Shown here one piece after another: positions 24,698-33,708 of a stretch of 54,280 nt of DNA. The notes beneath the pieces were generated by a model. It did not search any database, was not told the DNA's origin, and was given only the letters and a program-made list of their open reading frames with translations. A program made the translations under genes and the position numbers. The DNA lies in contig DATFRO010000036.1 in assembly GCA_035263105.1 (NCBI GenBank), forward strand, positions 1 through 54,280. Direction: 5' to 3'. This stretch comes from DATBVX01 sp035263105 (lineage in GTDB: Bacteria; Pseudomonadota; Gammaproteobacteria; Steroidobacterales; Steroidobacteraceae). Numbering within the stretch: the first letter of the stretch is position 1; the number at the start of each line of letters is the position of its first letter.

Positions 24698-25555
24698 CTA
24701 ATCGTGTGCGCTTCCGGTCGCGATCGGCCGGCTGCTGTCCCGGATCCACTCGCTCCACGAGCCCGGATACAGGCGCGCACCTTGCAGTCCGGCGAGCTGC
24801 AAGGCGAGCAGGTCGTGGCACGCCGTGACGCCCGAGCCGCACATGGCGACGACCTTGTCGGCCGAGGATCCCGCGAGGGTCTGCTCCCAGCGTTCGCGCA
24901 GGAGTTGTGCCGGCAGGAAGCGCCGCGCGCTGTCGAGATTCGACATGAATGGATGATTGAGCGCCCCGGGCACATGGCCGGCGACCGGATCGATGGTCTC
25001 GTTCTGACCGGCGAAGCGATCGGCGCTGCGTGCATCGACCAGCAGCACCGAGCGATCCGCGAGCCCCCGGATCAGCGCCTCGACCGGCATCGCCTGCTCG
25101 TTGCGCGCTCTCGGCACGAACGTCACGGGCGTCACCCGCGGTTCGGCGGTTTCGAGCGGGAGGCCTGCCGCTCGCCATGCGCTGAGTCCGCCATTCAATA
25201 CGGCCACCGCGTCATGGCTCACCCAGTGCAGCATCCACCAGAGGCGCGCGGCGATCGCACCACCCGCATCGTCGTAGGCGACGACCTGCTTGCTCGCATC
25301 GATCCCCCAGGCGCCGAGGCGCCGGGCGAACTCGGCCGGGCTCGGCAGCGGGTGACGACCGGTCCGCGGTGTGATCGGACCCGACAGGTCTTCGTTCAGA
25401 TGCGCATAGCGGGCGCCGGGAATATGGCCGGCGCGATACTGTTCGCGCCCGGCTTCGGGCCTGGCCAGATCGAAACGGCAATCGACGATCACCCAGTGCG
25501 GATCGGCGAGGTGTTGCGCGAGTTCGGCCGGCTCGATCAGGGTGGTGTAGCTCAT
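24698..25555 (-). CDS. Thiosulfate/3-mercaptopyruvate sulfurtransferase (tandem rhodanese)
   Basis: The 285-residue protein has two rhodanese domains. The N-terminal inactive one (about 5-130) has WVIVDCRFDL, AGHIPGARYAHLNEDLSG and VAYDDAGGAIAARLWW. The C-terminal domain (about 160-280) has VLLVDARSADRF and the catalytic loop CGSGVTACH. The CGSGVTA loop fits the 3-mercaptopyruvate (SseA-like) type better than the CRKG loop of thiosulfate-preferring enzymes. It is upstream of speA on the same strand, but the speA promoter lies between them. Confidence 0.93.
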   Translation of the reverse strand: MSYTTLIEPAELAQHLADPHWVIVDCRFDLARPEAGREQYRAGHIPGARYAHLNEDLSGPITPRTGRHPLPSPAEFARRLGAWGIDASKQVVAYDDAGGAIAARLWWMLHWVSHDAVAVLNGGLSAWRAAGLPLETAEPRVTPVTFVPRARNEQAMPVEALIRGLADRSVLLVDARSADRFAGQNETIDPVAGHVPGALNHPFMSNLDSARRFLPAQLLRERWEQTLAGSSADKVVAMCGSGVTACHDLLALQLAGLQGARLYPGSWSEWIRDSSRPIATGSAHD

Positions 25556-25614
25556 GCGGGGATTCTACAATCCTCGGGCAGCCGTGCTCGCGGCTCGACA
25601 GCGGAAAGCAAGCC

Positions 25615-26289
25615 TTGGCACTGGAGCTTTATTGGGGAAGCGGCAGTCCGTACTCGTGGCGCGTCATGCTCGCGCTCGAGCACAAGCGCCTCCCGTACGT
25701 GTCCCACCAGCTCGAGTTCTCGCGCCAGGAGCACAAGGCGCCGCACATGCTCAAGCTCAACCCGCGCGGGCAGGTGCCGGTGCTCAAGGACGGCGACTAC
25801 GTGTGCTTCGAGTCGCTCGCGATCCTTTATTACCTCGACCTGAAGTATCCCGACCCGCCGCTCTTCGGCCGCAGCCCCGAAGAGGCCGGCACCATCATGC
25901 GCGTGATCTGCGAATACCAGCACAATGCCGAACCGCGCCTGATGAAGATCACGCGCGCGGTGTTCGCGGGCAAGGTGAAGGAGCAATTCGAGGAGATCAC
26001 CGATGCGATGCGCACGCTCGCCAACGAAGCGCGCGTGATCGAGGGACGGCTCAGCAAGTCGGACTGGATCGTGGGTGAGAACGTCTCCGCGCTCGACTTC
26101 GTGGTGTTCCCCGGGATCCAGCTGTTGTTGCGCGCGTTGAATCGTCCGGAGGCGGCCGAGTTGCGCTCGCGCTTTCTGCCGATGGAGTTCAACTATCCAG
26201 CGCTGGCGCGCTGGATCTCGCGCGTCGAAGCGCTGCCGGGCTACGCAAAGACTTATCCGCCGCACTGGCGCGCGACGCCCGCGGCGTGA
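25615..26289 (+). CDS. Glutathione S-transferase
   Basis: The 224-residue protein has a thioredoxin-like domain (LYWGSGSPYSWRVMLALEHK, then GQVPVLKDGDYVCFESLAILYYLDLKY, with the cis-Pro) and a helical domain with ENVSALDFVVFPGIQLL. SPYSWRV gives the catalytic Ser. The start is TTG at 25615, with GGAAAG upstream. It is divergent from the sulfurtransferase gene (59 bp). The substrate is unknown. Confidence 0.92.
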   Translation: MALELYWGSGSPYSWRVMLALEHKRLPYVSHQLEFSRQEHKAPHMLKLNPRGQVPVLKDGDYVCFESLAILYYLDLKYPDPPLFGRSPEEAGTIMRVICEYQHNAEPRLMKITRAVFAGKVKEQFEEITDAMRTLANEARVIEGRLSKSDWIVGENVSALDFVVFPGIQLLLRALNRPEAAELRSRFLPMEFNYPALARWISRVEALPGYAKTYPPHWRATPAA

Positions 26290-26390
26290 ATTTGTTTGCT
26301 GCGCCCGCGCGGCGCATTTGCTTGCTGACGTTTCGCAAGGCACGATGCGCCACAAGCGCAATCGAAACTGCCAACGGATAGCGATTCATC

Positions 26391-27818
26391 ATGAGTGAGC
26401 ACCAGATTCACGTCGATTTCCCCGGACGGATCGTCCTCGTCGGCTTCGGCAGCATCGGGCAGGGCGTGCTGCCGTTGATCCTGCGTCACCTCGGGGGCGT
26501 GAAGCCCGAACGCATCACGATCCTCACGGCGGACGACGAAGGGCAGAAGGAAGCGGCGCAGTTCGGCATCAAGTTCATCAACAACGCGCTGACCCGCGAC
26601 AACTACAAGCGGGTGCTCGATCCGCTGGTCGGTCGTGGCGATTTCCTCCTCAACGTGTCAGTCGATGTGTCGAGCCTCGCGCTCATCAAGTTCTGCTGGG
26701 AGAAGGGCGCGCTTTATCTCGACACCTGCATCGAGCCCTGGCCGGGCGGTTACACGGATCCGACCATCCCGGTTTCCAAGCGCACCAACTACGCGCTGCG
26801 TGAAGAAGCCCTCATGCTGCGCAAAGGCAGCAACGCGCGCTCGCCAACGGCGGTGCTCACCCATGGCGCGAACCCGGGCCTCGTCTCGCACTTTGTGAAG
26901 CAGGCGCTGCTCAACATCGCCGCGGACACCGGCGTGAAGGCCGACGTTCCGAGCTCACGCGAGGAGTGGGGCAAGCTCGCGCAGACCCTCGGCGTCAAGG
27001 TGGTGCACATCGCCGAGCGCGACAGCCAGATCTCCAACCGCCCGAAGCAGATGAACGAGTTCGTCAACACCTGGTCGGTGGATGGCTTCGTGAGCGAAGG
27101 CTCGCAGCCCGCCGAGCTCGGCTGGGGCACGCACGAGCGCAATTTCCCGCGCGACGGCGCGCGCCACGATTTCGGCTGCCAGGCGGCGATCTATCTCAAT
27201 GTGCCCGGCGCCGCCACGCGCGTGCGCACTTGGACGCCGAAGGCGCAGCACTTCCACGGCTTCCTGATCACGCACAGCGAGGCGATCTCGATCGCCGACT
27301 ACTTCACCGTGCGCGACGGCATGAGCATCGCCTACCGGCCGACTTCGCACTATGCGTATCACCCGTGCGACAACGCGGTGCTCTCGATACACGAGTTCGC
27401 GGGCCGCAACTGGCGGCTGCAGGATCACAAGCGAATCATGATGGGCGACATCGTGCCGGGCGGGATCGACGAGCTCGGCGTGCTGCTCGCGGGTCACAAG
27501 AAAAACGCGTACTGGTACGGCTCGCAGCTCTCGATCGACGAAGCGCGCAAGCTCGCACCGTTCAACAACGCCACCAGCCTGCAGGTGACCGTGGCGTGCC
27601 TCGCCGGGATGGTGTGGGCGATCGAGAACCCGAGCCGCGGCATCGTCGAGCCGGACGAGATGGACTTCAAGCGCAACCTCGAGGTCTGCATGCCGTACCT
27701 CGGGCCCGTGGTCGGCGAGTACACGGAGTGGAATCCGCTGCACGATCGCGGGCGCTTGTTCCAGGAAGACGTCGACGCCACTGATCCGTGGCAGTTCAAG
27801 AACGTCAGAGTCCTGTAA
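26391..27818 (+). CDS. hss: Homospermidine synthase
   Basis: The 475-residue bacterial homospermidine synthase is in the saccharopine dehydrogenase-like fold. It joins two putrescines (or spermidine and putrescine) by NAD+-dependent transfer to give homospermidine. Landmarks are the Rossmann motif GFGSIGQG (18-25), LNVSVDVSSLALIKFCWEKGALYLDTCIEPW (about 84-114), ALREEALML and THGANPGLVSHFVK (about 158-171). The length is typical. Its neighbour speA starts the route to putrescine, but the agmatine-to-putrescine enzymes are not in this window. Confidence 0.95.
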   Translation: MSEHQIHVDFPGRIVLVGFGSIGQGVLPLILRHLGGVKPERITILTADDEGQKEAAQFGIKFINNALTRDNYKRVLDPLVGRGDFLLNVSVDVSSLALIKFCWEKGALYLDTCIEPWPGGYTDPTIPVSKRTNYALREEALMLRKGSNARSPTAVLTHGANPGLVSHFVKQALLNIAADTGVKADVPSSREEWGKLAQTLGVKVVHIAERDSQISNRPKQMNEFVNTWSVDGFVSEGSQPAELGWGTHERNFPRDGARHDFGCQAAIYLNVPGAATRVRTWTPKAQHFHGFLITHSEAISIADYFTVRDGMSIAYRPTSHYAYHPCDNAVLSIHEFAGRNWRLQDHKRIMMGDIVPGGIDELGVLLAGHKKNAYWYGSQLSIDEARKLAPFNNATSLQVTVACLAGMVWAIENPSRGIVEPDEMDFKRNLEVCMPYLGPVVGEYTEWNPLHDRGRLFQEDVDATDPWQFKNVRVL

Positions 27819-27852
27819 AGGCGCGCGGAGTCGACCCCCCCTCCGATCCGGT

Positions 27853-28239
27853 ATGGCGCAGTACGTCCCCGACGTCACCCAGGCCGATGTCGAGCGGATC
27901 GTGGGGCGCGACTATCCACCTGAGTTGCACGCTGCCATTCGCGAGCTGATTCGCGGCATTGAAGTGCGCGAGAAAACGCGCGTGGTCCTCGCCTGCCTCA
28001 AGAACGCCCAGGGCGATGCGGAGAAGCTCGCGGGCGAGCTCGCCGAAGCCGCCGGCTACTACCGGGAAATCATCGGCGAGGCGGAGTATCCCAACTACAT
28101 GCGCAAGGCGTTTCGCATCGATCGCCTGTCGGCTGAAGAGAGGGAGCGCATCATCGAGAAGGACAAGACGCAGTATCTGCGCTGGCTTCGCAAGGGCGAG
28201 GGCGCGACGGGTCCTGCCCCTGAATCAGCTGCTGACTGA
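27853..28239 (+). CDS. Small helical protein, unknown
   Basis: The 128-residue soluble protein is rich in Glu, Arg and Lys and predicted to be all-helical (VREKTRVVLACLKNAQGDAEKLAGELAEAAG). A distinctive PNYMRKAF lies near residue 79 and KTQYLRWL near 104. I do not recognise a family. It follows homospermidine synthase after 34 bp on the same strand and could be co-transcribed with it. It is convergent with greB (17 bp between stops). Confidence 0.8.
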   Translation: MAQYVPDVTQADVERIVGRDYPPELHAAIRELIRGIEVREKTRVVLACLKNAQGDAEKLAGELAEAAGYYREIIGEAEYPNYMRKAFRIDRLSAEERERIIEKDKTQYLRWLRKGEGATGPAPESAAD

Positions 28240-28256
28240 GCGCCTGATGCCGGCGT

Positions 28257-28769
<513 letters not shown>

Positions 28770-28914
28770 GGGTGCCGGCGCGCTCCGCCGTAGGGGAAAG
28801 CGAGTGCAGCAAGCACCGGGAACGCTGCCGGCGACGCTTGAAACTCCTGATGTACCAATGATTTGTGCATCGGATCACAGTTTTGACTTAAGGCTCTCAC
28901 TAATCTCGGTCGCC

Positions 28915-29109
28915 ATGGGCGTGAAGTATTACACCCACTTTCTGATGAACGACCGTCCCGAGACGACCAACGAGTTTTCCGGCGTGGTGGAGCTCAATCG
29001 CACGCCGCGCGCGGCACAGGATCTTGAGGATATCGCAGCGATCCTGGCACGGAGCCTCGATCTCGATTCGGACGACATCCGGGTGTTGCACTGGTCGCGC
29101 CTGCACTGA
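28915..29109 (+). CDS. Small conserved protein, unknown
   Basis: The 64-residue soluble protein begins MGVKYYTHFLMNDR and ends in IRVLHWSRLH, with an acidic centre (LEDIAAILARSLDLDSDDI). I recognise similar short proteins in proteobacteria only as hypothetical; the compact alpha/beta pattern suggests a regulatory or adaptor role. A clear terminator follows it. The start at 28915 was preferred over the longer open frame because the family begins there. Confidence 0.7.
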   Translation: MGVKYYTHFLMNDRPETTNEFSGVVELNRTPRAAQDLEDIAAILARSLDLDSDDIRVLHWSRLH

Positions 29110-29116
29110 ATCCCCT

Positions 29117-29149
29117 AGCGGACTTTCCTTCCCTTCATCAAAGTCCGCT
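29117..29149. other. Inverted repeat before a terminator
   Basis: agcggacttt (29117-29126) and aaagtccgct (29140-29149) form a perfect 10-bp stem with a 13-base loop. It lacks a U-tract and sits directly in front of the real terminator. It might protect the 3' end of the transcript. Confidence 0.6.
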
Positions 29150-29155
29150 TCTCTG

Positions 29156-29187
29156 AACCCCAGACCAAAAGTCTGGGGTTTTTTTTT
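29156..29187 (+). terminator. Strong intrinsic terminator
   Basis: aaccccagac / gtctggggtt form a perfect 10-bp stem with a 5-base loop (29156-29180), running into nine T (29179-29187). It ends the transcript of the small gene at 28915 and insulates the methyltransferase gene at 29205. Confidence 0.93.
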
Positions 29188-29204
29188 GAGCTAACCTTGC
29201 GCTC

Positions 29205-29957
29205 ATGTCGTCCGGCTCCTTCAAGGACCATTTCTCCGGTCATGCGCGCGACTACGCGGCGTACCGGCCCTGGTATCCGGACGAGTTGTTCGAACTCCTC
29301 GCCTCGCTGACTGCGAAGCGCGACCGCGTATGGGATTGCGCGACCGGCAACGGCCAGGCGGCCACCGGTCTCGCGCGACACTTCGCTCACGTCGTGGCGA
29401 GTGATGCGAGCGTGCAGCAGCTCAAGAGCCGCCGGCAGCACGAGCGCATCGACTACTGCGCGGGACTTGCCGAAGCGGCGCCGCTCGCGGACGCGTGCTG
29501 CGACCTGGTGACGGTGGCGCAATCGGTGCACTGGTTCGATTTCGAGCGCTTTTATGCCGAAGTGCGTCGTGTGCTGCGGCCGGGTGGGCTGCTCGCGCTC
29601 TGGACGTACGGACTGTTTCGCGTTCAGGCCGACATCGATGCGCTCGTCGATCATTTCTACGCGGACGTGGTCGGCGCCTACTGGCCGCCGGAACGCGACT
29701 ACGTGGAAGCGGAGTACCGCACGATTCCGTTTCCGTTCGAGGAGCTGCATCCGAAGCCCATCGTGCTCAAGACGCAGTGGAAGTTCGACCAGGTCATGAA
29801 CTACCTCGGGACCTGGTCCGCGGTGCAGCGTTACCGCGACGCGAAGAAGGACGACCCGCTGCCGGCGCTACGCGCCGAGTTGCAGCCGCTGTGGGGCGAG
29901 ACTGAACTGGTGCGCGAGGTGAGCTGGACGCTACACCTCAGGGTGGGGCGAATCTGA
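29205..29957 (+). CDS. Class I SAM-dependent methyltransferase
   Basis: The 250-residue cytosolic protein has motif I VWDCATGNGQAATGLA (about 43-58), acidic DAS after beta 2, GLAEAAPLADACCDLVTVAQSVHWFD (about 86-111) and VRRVLRPGGLLALWTYG (about 119-135). The start, FKDHFSGHARDYAAYRPWYP, is typical of the trans-aconitate/ubiquinone-type methyltransferase group found in bacteria and yeast (CRG1-like). The substrate is unknown. It has no obvious operon partner. Confidence 0.93.
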   Translation: MSSGSFKDHFSGHARDYAAYRPWYPDELFELLASLTAKRDRVWDCATGNGQAATGLARHFAHVVASDASVQQLKSRRQHERIDYCAGLAEAAPLADACCDLVTVAQSVHWFDFERFYAEVRRVLRPGGLLALWTYGLFRVQADIDALVDHFYADVVGAYWPPERDYVEAEYRTIPFPFEELHPKPIVLKTQWKFDQVMNYLGTWSAVQRYRDAKKDDPLPALRAELQPLWGETELVREVSWTLHLRVGRI

Positions 29958-29982
29958 CCTGCGGGCCGAGTTCGCATATACT
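29954..29982 (+). promoter_or_regulatory. Candidate promoter of the M13 peptidase gene
   Basis: CTGACC (29954-29959) and TATACT (29977-29982) are separated by exactly 17 bp. The -10 matches five of six consensus bases. The transcript would start about 39 bp before the ATG at 30028. The -35 overlaps the end of the methyltransferase gene. Confidence 0.55.
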
Positions 29983-30027
29983 GCGCGCCCATTTTTGTAC
30001 CGGCTTGAATCCCAGGCCAACCCCCAA

Positions 30028-32082
30028 ATGAAGCGACTCCTGATGACGATCCTCACTGCATCCCTCGCCAGCTGCGCCGCCGCCCCGGAAAGTCCGGCCC
30101 CCGGCGCTGCGCCGGCCACAGCATCTGCGACTTACGGCTCCGGGCTCGATCTCGCCGGCTTCGATCGCAGCGTGCGCCCGGAGGACGACTTGTTCCGGTT
30201 CGTGAACGGCGAGTGGCTGAAGACCGCCGTGATTCCGGCGGACCGCGCCAACTATGGCGCCTTCACCATGCTCGACGACCAGGCGCAGGCCGACGTGCAC
30301 GAGCTGGTCGAGAAGGCGGCGAATGCCTCGAACAAGGCGCCCGGTTCCGACACGCAGAAAGTCGGCGACCTGTACCTGAGCTTCATGGACACGGCGCACA
30401 TCGAGCAGCTCGGACTCAAGCCGCTCAAGGGCGAGCTCGCACGCGTCGACACCATCGCCGACACGCACGACCTGGTGCGTTACATGGGCTACGCACAGAG
30501 CCTCGGCATCCAGCACCCGGTCTGGTATTTCGTCGCGCAGGACGAGAAGAACGCGACCGCCTACATCTCGAACATCTACCAGCGCGGGCTGACGCTGCCG
30601 GACCGCGATTACTACCTCAAGACCGACGAGAAGTACGTCGCGATCCGCGCCAAGTACGTCGCGTACGTCGCGGCGCTCCTCAAGCTCGCAGGCTTCGAGG
30701 ATCCGCAAGGCGGCGCACAACGGATCATGGCGCTCGAGACACGGCTGGCGACGGCACACTGGACGCGCGTGCAGAACCGCGATGCCGAGAAAACCTACAA
30801 CAAGTACGACATCGCGGCGGCGAACGCGTTGAGCCCCGGTTTCGACTGGAGCGAGTTTCTCGCCGGCACCCAGGCCAATGCGCAGGAGCTCGTGATCGCG
30901 CAGCCGAGCTACATCACGGCGCTCGGCAAGGCCGTGACGGAGCTGCCGCTCGACGACTGGAAGCTGTACATGAAGTACAAGCTGATCGACGAGTACGCGC
31001 CGGATCTGAGCAGCGCCTACGCCGATCTGCACTTCGACCTGCACCTGCGTACCCTGAAGGGCGTGCAGGAGAATCAACCGCGCTGGAAGCGCGCGGTCGA
31101 CACGATCGACACCTCGGTCGGCGATATCGCGGGCCGGCTCTACGTCGGTGAGCACTTCACGCCGCAAGCCAAGCGCCGCATGGATGAGCTGGTCGCGAAC
31201 CTGCTCAAGGCCTACAAGACCTCGATCGACCAGCTCGAGTGGATGAGCCCGGCCACCAAGGCCGCGGCGCAGGCGAAGCTCGCGAAGTTCACCGTCAAGA
31301 TCGGCTACCCCGACAAGTGGAAGGACTATTCCGCGCTCACCATCGACAAGACCGACCTGGTGGGCAATCTCCTGCGCTCGGCGGCGGTCGAGCACCAGCG
31401 CGGCACCGCCAAGCTCGGGAAGCCCGTGGATCGCACCGAGTGGCTGATGACGCCGCAGACCGTCAATGCTTATTACTACCCGCCGATGAACGACATCGTG
31501 TTCCCGGCCGCGATCCTGCGCCCGCCGTTCTTCAACACGGCGGCGGATGATGCGACCAACTACGGCGCGATCGGTGCCGTCATCGGCCACGAGATCAGTC
31601 ACGGGTTCGACGACCAGGGACGCAAGTACGACGGCGACGGGAACCTGCGCGACTGGTGGACGGACGAGGACGCGAAGCGCTTCAAGGAGCGCGCGGAAAA
31701 AGTCGTCGCCGAGTACAACCAGTTCAACCCGATCGACGACATGAAGGTGAACGGCGAGCTCACGCTCGGTGAGAACATCGGCGATCTCTCGGGTCTCGCG
31801 ATCGCCTACAAGGCGTACAAGATCGCGGAGGGCGGCAAGACGCCGCCGGTGATCGACGGCTTCACGGCCGATCAGCGCTTCTTCCTCGGCTGGAGCCAGG
31901 TGTGGCGCCGCAAGTATCGCGACGAGGATCTGCGCCAGCGCCTGGTGACCGATCCGCACAGCCCGAGTGAATTCCGCTGCAACGGCATCGTGACCAACAT
32001 GCCGGCGTTCTACGCCGCCTTCGGCGTCAAGCAGGGCGACAAGCTCTACCGGGCGCCGGAAGACCGAGTGCAAATCTGGTAG
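30028..32082 (+). CDS. M13 family zinc metallopeptidase (neprilysin-like), lipoprotein
   Basis: The 684-residue protein has a lipoprotein signal (MKRLLMTILTASLASC) and an N-terminal M13 domain (about 50-430). The catalytic domain has NAYYYPPMNDIVFPAAILRPPFF, the zinc motif GHEISHGFDDQG (about 520-531) and the third ligand in GENIGDLSGLAIAYKAY (about 580). Near the end lie WRRKYRDE and R-x-NG residues for substrate binding. It degrades peptides in the envelope. The ATG at 30028 begins the signal peptide. Confidence 0.96.
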   Translation: MKRLLMTILTASLASCAAAPESPAPGAAPATASATYGSGLDLAGFDRSVRPEDDLFRFVNGEWLKTAVIPADRANYGAFTMLDDQAQADVHELVEKAANASNKAPGSDTQKVGDLYLSFMDTAHIEQLGLKPLKGELARVDTIADTHDLVRYMGYAQSLGIQHPVWYFVAQDEKNATAYISNIYQRGLTLPDRDYYLKTDEKYVAIRAKYVAYVAALLKLAGFEDPQGGAQRIMALETRLATAHWTRVQNRDAEKTYNKYDIAAANALSPGFDWSEFLAGTQANAQELVIAQPSYITALGKAVTELPLDDWKLYMKYKLIDEYAPDLSSAYADLHFDLHLRTLKGVQENQPRWKRAVDTIDTSVGDIAGRLYVGEHFTPQAKRRMDELVANLLKAYKTSIDQLEWMSPATKAAAQAKLAKFTVKIGYPDKWKDYSALTIDKTDLVGNLLRSAAVEHQRGTAKLGKPVDRTEWLMTPQTVNAYYYPPMNDIVFPAAILRPPFFNTAADDATNYGAIGAVIGHEISHGFDDQGRKYDGDGNLRDWWTDEDAKRFKERAEKVVAEYNQFNPIDDMKVNGELTLGENIGDLSGLAIAYKAYKIAEGGKTPPVIDGFTADQRFFLGWSQVWRRKYRDEDLRQRLVTDPHSPSEFRCNGIVTNMPAFYAAFGVKQGDKLYRAPEDRVQIW

Positions 32083-32095
32083 GAAGAGGGCGTCA

Positions 32096-32135
32096 GGCCT
32101 CGGGCCTCGGGCCTCGGGGCCTCGGGCCTCGGGCC
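32096..32135 (+). repeat. Heptanucleotide tandem repeat (GGCCTCG)
   Basis: Between the M13 gene and lemA, the unit GGCCTCG is repeated about five and a half times, with one extra G in the middle. It lies in the 74-bp gap just before the lemA ribosome site. Repeats of this kind can change length by slippage. Confidence 0.85.
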
Positions 32136-32156
32136 AAAGACCAAGAAGGAGATGTC

Positions 32157-32789
32157 ATGCGCGTCACATTGTTGTTGAGTGTTCTCGCAACACTGCTGCT
32201 CTCAGGCTGTGGCTATAACACCATTCAGTCGCAAGATGAGCAGGTGAAGGCGGCGTGGTCGGAGGTGTTGAACCAATACCAGCGGCGCGCGGACCTGGTT
32301 CCGAACCTGGTCAACGTGGTGAAGGGCGCGGCGGCGCAGGAGCGCCAGGTGCTGGATGATGTCGTGAACGCGCGCTCGCGCGTCGGTGCGATCCAGGCGA
32401 CACCGGAGCTCATCAACGACGAAGCCGCGTTCAAGAAATTCCAGGCGGCACAGGCGGACTTGACCAGCGCATTGTCGCGCCTGTTGGTGGTCGTGGAGCG
32501 CTACCCGGACCTCAAATCCATCGGGGCGTATCGCGACCTGCAGGCGCAGCTCGAAGGCGTCGAGAATCGCATCGCCGTGGCGCGCAACCGCTACATCGCG
32601 GCGGTGCAGGGCTACAACGTGACCATCCGCTCGTTCCCCTCGAACCTCACCGCGATGCTGTTCGGCTTCAAGACCAAGGCGAACTTCTCGGTGGAAAACG
32701 AAGCGGCGATCTCCAAGGCACCGACCGTCGACTTCGGTACGACACCGGCGCCGACGCCTCAGCCCGAAACCAACCCGCCGAAGAACTGA
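32157..32789 (+). CDS. lemA: LemA family lipoprotein
   Basis: The 210-residue protein has lipobox LLSGC at about 15-19. The mature part is the long-helical LemA fold: YNTIQSQDEQVKAAWSEVLNQYQRRADLVPNLVNVVKG (about 20-57), AYRDLQAQLEGVENRIAVARNRYI and a tail beginning FPSNLTAMLFGFK. AAGGAG precedes the ATG. It is first of a LemA-TPM-TPM operon, a widespread arrangement in which the TPM proteins are membrane-anchored. The function of the set is unclear. Confidence 0.94.
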   Translation: MRVTLLLSVLATLLLSGCGYNTIQSQDEQVKAAWSEVLNQYQRRADLVPNLVNVVKGAAAQERQVLDDVVNARSRVGAIQATPELINDEAAFKKFQAAQADLTSALSRLLVVVERYPDLKSIGAYRDLQAQLEGVENRIAVARNRYIAAVQGYNVTIRSFPSNLTAMLFGFKTKANFSVENEAAISKAPTVDFGTTPAPTPQPETNPPKN

Positions 32790-32810
32790 TCCGCCGCCGG
32801 CGGGCCTGCG

Positions 32811-33707
32811 ATGCGCCTCACTCCGGGGTTCGTTCTTGCATGCGCACTCGGCGTGGCGCTGCCGGTTGCGGCGCAGGCGCCGATCGACGTTCCAGCGCTG
32901 CACGCGCGCGTCACGGATCTCACCGGGACGCTGAGCGCCGGGCAGGTCGCTGCCCTCGAGCAGAAACTCAAGGACTTCGAAGCCCGCAAGGGCAGCCAGC
33001 TCGCGGTGCTCATGGTGCCGACGACGGAGCCCGAAGACATCGCCGGGTTCGGCATCCGCGTCGCCGAAGCGTGGAAGCTCGGCCGCAAGGGCGTCGATGA
33101 CGGCGCAATTCTCCTGGTGGCGAAGAACGACCGGCGCATGCGCATCGAAGTGGGCTACGGCCTCGAAGGCGTGATGCCCGATGTGATCGCCAAGCGCATC
33201 GTCTCCGACACCATCGCGCCGCTCTTCAAGCAGGGCGATTTCTACGGCGGCATCAACGCGGGGCTCGACCAGATGATCAAGGTGGTCGATGGCGAGCCGC
33301 TGCCGCCGCCCGATCGCAAGTGGTCCGCACCGCCGAGCAGTGGCCATTGGCTCACGACGGTGCTGATCCTGGTCGTGGTCGGCTCGAGCTTTCTGCGTGC
33401 GATCTTCGGGCGCACCTTCGGAGCGGTGGCGACCGGCGGGCTCTCGGGCCTGATCGCCTACGTGATCACGCGCGTGATTCCGATGGCAGCCGGTATCGGC
33501 GTGCTCGGGTTCTTCATTGCCCTGCTCTTCGGCGGATTCGGCGGCTCACGCGGCTGGTCGAACCGCGGTCGCGGCATGGGTGGTGGCTGGGGAACCGGCG
33601 GCTTCGGTGGTGGCGGATTCGGCGGCGGTGGCTTCGGCGGGGGAGGCGGCGGGTTCAGCGGCGGTGGCGGCGGCTTTGGTGGCGGCGGCGCCTCGGGAAG
33701 CTGGTGA
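32811..33707 (+). CDS. TPM domain protein, YgcG family
   Basis: The 298-residue protein has a signal peptide (FVLACALGVALPVAAQA). The TPM domain is at about 25-155: VTDLTGTLSAGQVAALEQKLKDFEARKGSQLAVLMVPTTEPEDI, then DDGAILLVAKNDRRMRIEVGYGLEGVMPD. Two or three transmembrane helices follow (about 180-245), then a very Gly-rich tail ending in GGASGSW, the usual end of this family. It is the middle gene of the lemA operon (21 bp after lemA). Confidence 0.94.
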   Translation: MRLTPGFVLACALGVALPVAAQAPIDVPALHARVTDLTGTLSAGQVAALEQKLKDFEARKGSQLAVLMVPTTEPEDIAGFGIRVAEAWKLGRKGVDDGAILLVAKNDRRMRIEVGYGLEGVMPDVIAKRIVSDTIAPLFKQGDFYGGINAGLDQMIKVVDGEPLPPPDRKWSAPPSSGHWLTTVLILVVVGSSFLRAIFGRTFGAVATGGLSGLIAYVITRVIPMAAGIGVLGFFIALLFGGFGGSRGWSNRGRGMGGGWGTGGFGGGGFGGGGFGGGGGGFSGGGGGFGGGGASGSW

Positions 33708-33708
33708 C

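Noticed and set aside
29938..32073. 711-codon antisense frame over the M13 peptidase gene
   Set aside because: It lies entirely inside a gene with clear peptidase motifs and encodes a biased Arg/Val/Leu-rich product with no family; it comes from high-GC codon bias.
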